Of a DNA stretch of 61,056 bases, positions 55,046-61,056 are shown piece after piece. Position 1 is the stretch's first letter. Each line of letters opens with the position of its first letter. The translations under genes were made by a program, and so were the position numbers. The notes beneath the pieces are model-generated. The model made no database searches. It saw nothing but the letters and a program-made list of their open reading frames with translations, and was not told the origin of the DNA. The stretch comes from Acanthamoeba lenticulata (lineage: Eukaryota > Discosea > Longamoebia > Acanthamoebidae), in assembly GCA_002179805.1 (NCBI GenBank), contig NAVB01000636.1:1-61056 (forward strand), in the 5' to 3' direction.

Positions 55046-56590
55046 ATGAACCCGTTCCAAGCGTTGCCAGAAGAGCTGAGCTTGAACATTCTCCGCCGTC
55101 TGGATGCCGTCTCGCTCGTGCTCGCCTCGGTCGTCTGTTCTGAGGTGCTCTAGCCCCAGCCCTCACACCCCCCCTTCTCTCCGCCGCAACGCTCACCACG
55201 CCTTTCCCTCGTCCCAAACTCTCTGTCGTGCGCACAGTGGCTGCTGCTTTGTGAAGACGACAGCTTATGGTACGCACACCCCGCCTGTCCCCAGAAGTAA
55301 GAAGACCGTCGCTGACCTTGGCCTTTTCGCTCCCAAAAAGGCGACAACTGTGCGTTGGACTCCACTCGCCGGAAGCCTGGCAAAACAGCCTCGAAGCACA
55401 CCGAGAGCAGAGCGGCAAGTCATGGAAGCAGGTCTACGTCGATACAGGTACCATGACTTTCCATGCCAGGGGCCTTCTCGTGATTGTTGGTTGACGTTGT
55501 TCTCCTCGTTGGGGGGGAGGGTTTCAGCACGCTTCTTCCCGGGCTCTGCCCTGCTCTCCGTGGAAAGGATCGCGCAACTCAACCAGTGGCTGCACTGTAG
55601 CAGAACCTGGAAGATGATCTACCGGTATCGTCCCACTTGCTCGCTCTCGGCCGCCAGTTCCCATTTCTCAACATATTCATGGACTGGGACAGAGCATCGA
55701 AACAGGGCTTCACGGCGCGAAGCTTCCACAAGCACTGCGACAAGCGGGGCGCCACCGTCACCGTGTGCCGCACGGAAAAGGGGTTCGTGTTCTGCTTGGG
55801 GTGGCCGGCCTCTGGGTCTCGAGCCGCCCAAGCGGTAACAAGAGGCGGTTGTGGTAAAGCAGATACCTTCTGGGCGGGTACAACCCAAACTCGTGGGACA
55901 TGTGGGACAGCCCTCCGACCCCAGGATCCGCCGCCAGCTCCTTCACGTCGGGCAGTGACGCGCCCTTTATCTTCTCGCTTACCAACCCAAACGGGTGCGC
56001 GCACCACCTCATCCATCACCATCAGCGCCGTCAGCGTCTTGCAAGCCCTTACCAGGGAGGACCGGACCGACGATGATTGTCGTCCCACACAACAGGACTG
56101 ATCCGTGCATCTTTCGGTCCCTTTCCCCGGGGACGGGTGTGGTCAACAACGCCAACTACGGGCCCGTGTGGGGCGGTCGTACGTGTCTTGCCCCGTCTGC
56201 CCCGCCTCGCCAATCCAATCGGAAGACGTGCGGGCAAAGGACGAGCACTAACGTTGTTGTGCTGCTGCAGAGGTGACGCACGACTTGGGCGTGTTCGGCT
56301 ACCCGCACAGCAAAGGCGGGTGGTGCTGGACTCGCCTGGGCTCGAGCTACTCGATGGTCAAAAAGACGAGGACGGCGGAGAAGGAAGATGAATCATTCCT
56401 GGCCGGCGAACCCCACTTTCGTGTGGACGAAGTGGAAGTGTTTGCCGTTGACCGCCTCCTCGTGCCAGAGTCAACAACGCCTCCCGAGTCGCCCGCCGAA
56501 CGCAGCGGCAAGAAGGGCATGGTGGCAACCTTCCTTGCGCGGCTTCGCGGGGCCAAGCGGGGCGGCCGTGGCCAAGCTGAGCTCTCCTGA
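55046..56590 (+). CDS. F-box protein with TLDc domain
   Basis: Eight exons (55046-55144, 55238-55269, 55341-55447, 55528-55624, 55693-55788, 55863-55994, 56096-56178, 56271-56590) join in phase to 321 residues. An F-box opens the protein: FQALPEELSLNILRRLDAVS, ASVVCSEWL, DDSLWRQLC, then KSWKQVYVDT. A TLDc domain follows: LNQWLHCSRTWKMIYR, GFTARSFHKHCDKRGATVTV, GFVYLLGGYNPNSWDMW, APFIFSLTNPNG, NNANYGPVWGG and FLAGEPHFRVDEVEVFAVD. TLDc proteins of the OXR1 family bind the V-ATPase and protect against oxidative stress; F-box proteins recruit substrates to SCF ubiquitin ligases. The combination suggests an SCF adaptor whose target may be V-ATPase-associated, but that is inference. It diverges from the RasGEF with 229 bp between starts. 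Confidence 0.82.
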
Positions 56591-56716
56591 CCCCAAAACA
56601 ACTGCATTCCTCCTTAAGAAGATGCGAAAAAGTAAAGCTCTCTGTATTCTCGTGTGTGATGTGACGCCGCGTCGTGTGTGGTGCCAACGGGCGGTGGTGA
56701 TGATGATGGGGTGATT

Positions 56717-59410
56717 TTACAAGTCTTTCTCGATGTCGACGGCAGCGGCGGAGCGCGTTCGTCGGTGGTAGAGTCGCTTCACGCCGTCGACGAGCTTGTC
56801 TCGCTTCTTGTGTTCCTTTTCCTTCTCCTTCTCCTTCTCCTCCTTTTTCGCCTGGTTTGCCCTCGCCGGTCAGCATTGTGGAACACACAAAGAACGAAGC
56901 GCGACAAGAAAGAATGAAGCCGTACCTCGTCTTTGTCGTCCTTGGACTTCTTCTTTTCCTTGTCCTTTTCTTTCTCCTTCTCCTTTTCTTTCTCCTCCTT
57001 GGCTCCTCCTTTGTCCTTTTCCTCTTTGGGCTTCTCCTTGTTGACGAGGATGCGCTCGTCCTCCTTGGACTTCATGCGCCGCAGGGCAAAGGTCTTTCTC
57101 CGCCGCTTGGTCGTGTGGCTCCCCGACGAGCTCCCGGTCTCCGCGATGCCCTGGGTGCCCCCTTCGTCGCTGCTGTCCCGGTCGCCCTCGGCCTCGTCCA
57201 GCAACTCGTCTTCGTTGCTGCTCTCGCGCCCGCTGCCGCCAGCCAGCTTCTCTCGGTCGCGCTCGCTCGTGAAGGGCAGCAGCGAGAGCAGCATCGAGCC
57301 CCGCTTGGGCTTGACGGGCGGCGAGCCGCCGCTGCCCAGCTGGACGCCGCCGCTGCCGGCGGCCACAGGCGGCGGCGACGACGAGTCGCCCCGCTTGCGC
57401 AGCCCGGAGCCCCGCGTGTGCGTCGGGCTCGACGACGAGAGACCGCGGGGCGAGGCCGGCGGCGAGGGACTCGACGGCGACGACGCGGCGCCGCTGCCGG
57501 AGAGCGGCGACGTCGGGAGCGGCGCCGGGCCGAGCGGGCTCGCCAAGGCGAGATGTCCCGACGAGTTGGACGAGTGGCGTCGAGGCATGTGCGGGAAGAA
57601 CCGGAATTTGAAGCGCGACGAGGGAGACGGCACCAGCGGCGGCGGCGGAGGCGGAGGCGGCGGTTCCGGCGTGGCCAGTATTGGCATCGGCGTCGGTGTC
57701 ACTTCCATCCTCTGCAAGGAAGGCGACGAGGACGACTTGGAGGTGTTGCTGAAGAAGGTAGGAATGCACGAGTTGGACGAGTTGAGCGGCTTGGTCACGA
57801 GCCCTCCTTGTAGCGCCGAGGCCGAGGCCGACGAGGCCAGGTGGATCGTGATGCGGCTGCCCTTGATCCGGCGTCGCGACGAGCCGCTCTTGCCTTTGAT
57901 CTTGATCGCCGTGGCCGACGCCGCGTCTGTCTCGAGGTGTTTCCTGAGAGAAGAAGTGTCGCCGGTCTCGGGCACGGCGTGCATGATCGTCGTCGGCGGC
58001 GAGCCGAGGTTGGTTACGGCCCCCATGTCGTACAGCGAGCTTCCGCGGCTGTCGTCGCTGGACAGGTCGTCATTTCCACTGCGCTCCCGCACGCTCACCT
58101 CGTCAGTGCTGTCGTCGCGCCAGTCGTGTCGCACGCGAGTAGTCGCCTTCATAGAGGCGCTCCACTCCTCCTCGTTGGACTGCCGCATGCGCTCCTGCTC
58201 CCGCTTGCGCAGCTCGTCCATCCGCAGCACAAAATCCATGAACCTCTCGTCTTCTCCTTCCTTTTCCTCATCAGTTGTAGTCGTCGTTTTCGTTCTTCCA
58301 TCATCGTCCTCCATCTCTTTCGCTTTCTTCACTTCATCGTCGCTTTCGTTCTTTGTCCCACTGGTTCCATCCTCGCCTCCTCCATCTTCGCCGTCACCTT
58401 CACTGTCAACGCCAGCTTCCTCCGGGATGTACTTGATGATCTGCGTCTGGCCTCGTCTCCGGTGCTTGAAGGGCTGCTGCGCCGATGGCATGGCCAGCTC
58501 GTCGAAGCTCTTGGCCTTGCTCCCGAGCGTGCCCTCGTGCTTGAGCTCTGCGGCGCGCCCGCTTGGCTCAGCGCAGTGGTTGGTGTTGTTGAACCGGGCC
58601 AGCTTTAGCTCGAGCTCGAGCTCGCTGACGCGCTCCTGCAGCATGGTAGAGAACTCGTTCAACCGCAGCTGCTCGCGCACGCTTTCCTTGAGCTCCTGAT
58701 TGCTCACGTCGATTTCGTCCTGCATATGCTCGACCTTGTCGTGGAACCGCGCCACCTTTTGCTTCAACCTGTAGAAACGTGTTCAAAGAGCGGCGTGAGC
58801 TGGCGTCGCTCAGACCCTTCTTTTGCTCAACACGATGACGTACCGCGCAACTTTGGCGATGAATTGTGTTTGCGTTGCGTAGATGCGCATGAAGAGCAAG
58901 AAGGAGACGAAGGTCGACAGAAGGAAGCCCGCAAGCGGCGATCGTAGCACCAGAGTCAGCACGAAGCTCACGAAGGGCAGCGCCATCACCAGCACCCATG
59001 GGGCCGACGCATAGGTAGGACCCCAGCCTGTGAACAGACAAGAGGCCCAATAAGCAAAAATAAAACAGAGAAGGACATGTGTGGCGTGTGCTTTGTGTGA
59101 CGAAATGTTGTGGTTGGCAACCAAGAAGTCGCCCTCCCCCCTTTCAGCTATTTGTCGCTTCCTTTCGATCTTTCCTTTTCGCTTCGTTCTTTGGGCTTTC
59201 CGCGTGGTTGGTTGCCTCAAGTTGAGGTTCTTTGTGGGAAAAGAAGAGGGGAAAGGTGGTACCTTGCATAAGCTGTTGGTGAAGATGTCGAATAGAGCCC
59301 TTCATAAACTCGACGTCTGTCTGTTTCATTCGGATCAAGACAAAATCTCTGATTTTGTCGCCATCCAACTTGCTCTCTTGATTGTGTTTGTCTCCGCTGG
59401 GCCCTGACAT
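56717..59410 (-). CDS. membrane-anchored coiled-coil protein with disordered tail
   Basis: Four exons (59263-59410, 58844-59027, 56926-58768, 56717-56851) give about 769 residues. I do not recognise the family. A short N-terminal helix (IRMKQTDVEFMKGSIRHLHQ) is followed by two adjacent membrane segments, APWVLVMALPFVSFVLTLVL and PLAGFLLSTFVSFLLFMRIY. A coiled coil comes next (LKQKVARFHDKVEHMQDEID; VSELELELKLARF), then about 500 disordered residues with acidic, Pro-rich (nine prolines at about 57640) and Ser-rich runs. The tail is a Lys/Glu repeat of mostly KEKEKE type. Such a hairpin plus coiled coil is seen in ER-shaping or tethering proteins. The start may instead be the ATG at 59551, adding 47 basic residues. 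A 588-residue antisense ORF across 56933-58699 looks like a composition artefact. Confidence 0.65.
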
Positions 59411-59834
59411 GCCTCTTCTCTTCGAATCGTCAGGGTTTGCGTCCTTCTTGTGTTGGCCTCTTGGTGAGGTCGTCTCGGCAACTAACGAGGCACGACCCTC
59501 TGGTCGCTCCTCTCCCGTTGTGCGTTGACGGCGACGACGTGGAGCCCACAAACAGCACGCGCAACGCGAGGTGCGTCACGTAGCCAAGCGGAAGAAAAAC
59601 TTAGAGAAGATAGAAAGAAACCGGCACCGGACGGTCTTTTTGGCTTCTTTCTTGTTCGTCGCCACACCAACAGAAGTGCGGACTTGGCACCGGTGGCCTC
59701 GCGCTTGTGGTCTTGGGAGCCCGTTGTTGGGCGAAGGTGAGCTCCAATACATTCACTGCATGGTTCTGGGAAATGAATTGAAAACAAAAAAAAGTGTTTT
59801 TTTTTCTTTTTGCGCACAAAGAAGTGGATGATTA

Positions 59835-61056
59835 ATGGGGTTGGGCTTGGTGGACGGGGCGGTAGTGGGCCTTTATCTGCTGGTGATCACGCTCGTTGGC
59901 GTTGCACCTTCGCTTTGGCCCATTGTGCGTCGCCGCTTTAGGAAGCCAACCCTGTTCGTCGGCACCCATTCCAACTCAGCCTCCACGCTAAATGAGGATG
60001 AAGATTCATTCGTTGAAGCCAGCCCTGGGGCAGAGACACTGGGTGACTTTCCTCTTACAATTCTGAAGAAGGCGCCTTCGGCAAGAGTACCGACTCAAGA
60101 GGAGGAGGGTGAGTCTGGCGGCGATGGCGAAGGAGAAGGACCTGTGGCCAAGGACAACGGGAGCGACCTCCATGCAGGCGAGGCGACCGAGCAGTACTTT
60201 CTCGCCGGCCGCAGCGTCGCGTGGTGGGCCGTCGGCATGTCCCTCTTCAGCAGCAACATCGGCAGCGAGCACTTCGTCGGCCTAGCTGGCTCGGGTGCTG
60301 CCTCGGGTCTTGCCGTGGGTCACTTTGAGCACGTCACTCCTCTCCTATTTACCTTCTTTGAGGCACCGGCCGCTTCAAGCTGACTATTGAATTCCTCTAC
60401 AAGAATCAATTCACCCCTGTTCATCCTCCTACTCGGGTGGATCTTCGTGCCCTACTACCTGGATACGAGCGTCTTTACCATGCCTGAGTTCCTCGAGCGT
60501 CGCTACAACCGCTACTGTCGGTACTCATCTAGCCGTCTTGTTACCAACGACTTCTCCTCAACAACCCTTCGCCCCACGTCAGGCGCTGGCTCGGGGCGGT
60601 CTCGCTCGCGGCCTACGTGTTCACCAAGATCGCTGTCTCGCTCTACGCCGCCGCTATCATCTTCGACGTACACACTGTCCTCGCCTTCATCACCCCACCA
60701 ACTCGAACATGGCTCGCGACCTCTGCAGGTTGTGCTGGACATCGACAACCAGTGGATCTCGGCTGTCGCCATCCTCTTGGCCACGTCGCTCTACACGTAC
60801 ATGCGCACAACAACATGTTCTAACAGCAACCTCAGAGGCTGATGCGCACAACTGGTGCGTGCAGGATGATCGGCGGCCTGCGGGGCGTGGTCTACACAGA
60901 GGTGGTGCAGACCGTGGTGCTGCTGGTGGGCGCCGTGGTTGTCCTCTTCGTCGGCCTGCACGAAGTTGGCGGCATCTCTGGCCTCCGTGCCCGCCTGCCC
61001 GACTCCTACTTTCACATGATCCGCCCGGCCTCTGACGCGGTACTTTAGGTTTTTTT
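59835..61056 (+). CDS. SLC5-type sodium/solute symporter, 5' part
   Basis: The gene runs off the right edge. From the ATG at 59835 the first exon encodes one membrane helix ([20 protein letters not shown]), an unusually long loop of about 100 residues rich in Glu/Gly, and then the family hallmark: [40 protein letters not shown]. Later exons show [20 protein letters not shown] with EFLERRYN (the sodium:solute symporter signature region), [39 protein letters not shown] and [20 protein letters not shown]. These correspond to helices 1 to about 6 of SGLT/SLC5 proteins, which carry sugars, vitamins or other solutes with Na+. Exact joins after 60330 are not resolved. The acidic loop between helices 1 and 2 is not typical. 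Confidence 0.75.

Noticed and set aside
56933..58699. 588-residue plus-strand ORF opposite the membrane coiled-coil gene
   Set aside because: Rich in Ser/Ala/Arg with no domain; it mirrors a GC-rich disordered coding exon whose opposite strand stays open by codon bias. The minus frame has phase-matched introns and membrane/coiled-coil structure.

Overview
The window looks like nuclear DNA of an amoebozoan, most likely Acanthamoeba or a close relative. I infer this from compact GC-rich genes, many short introns (mostly 60-100 nt, GT-AG, often with GTACG or GTGCG donors), AT-rich stretches confined to introns and intergenic DNA, and a secreted lectin built from four CBM49-type modules of the kind known from Acanthamoeba cyst walls. 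I see no operons, CRISPR arrays, tRNA or rRNA genes, and no recognisable transposon. Exon models were built by eye: each splice was accepted only when phases matched and protein homology continued. Where homology was lacking I say so.

Layout. 1-9.4 kb: 3' end of a RasGEF (+), THOC6 (-), a 61-residue Tom5-like protein (-), TRAPPC3/Bet3 (+), PYM (-), a BAR-domain protein (-) and palmitoyl-protein thioesterase PPT1 (-). 9.4-19.7 kb: NFKBIL1-like protein (+), plant-spaced GATA zinc-finger protein (-), MDR quinone oxidoreductase (-), RING/TRAF/MATH protein (+), a large protein with a bacterial-type C-terminal family domain (+) and a Ure2-like glutathione transferase (-). 19.9-33.6 kb: flavin monooxygenase with a presequence-like leader (-), Ima1/TMEM201-type nuclear-envelope protein (+), a disordered RE/RD-repeat protein (+) and a roughly 1,535-residue patatin phospholipase with a PH-like region (+).

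34-46 kb: membrane protein with a degenerate histidine-kinase H-box and an intact receiver domain (+), an unknown protein (-), M28 aminopeptidase (+), METTL21-like methyltransferase with a 7-nt exon (+), a small protein with an Edc1/PNRC-like decapping motif (+), a HutD-AstE fusion (+) and an unknown helical protein (-). 46-61 kb: VPS36 of ESCRT-II (+), a decayed C2-like fragment, a Zn2Cys6/AT-hook/PAS-like regulator (+), the four-module CBM49 lectin (+), a second RasGEF (-), an F-box/TLDc protein (+), a membrane coiled-coil protein (-) and the 5' part of an SLC5-type symporter (+).

The genes are mainly conserved housekeeping functions: mRNA export, exon-junction recycling, decapping, TRAPP and ESCRT trafficking, lysosomal depalmitoylation and Ras signalling. 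They do not form one pathway. The most unusual items are the HutD-AstE fusion, the receiver protein whose phospho-histidine position is proline, the candidate decapping activator, and the domain architectures of the patatin, Zn2Cys6 and lectin proteins.
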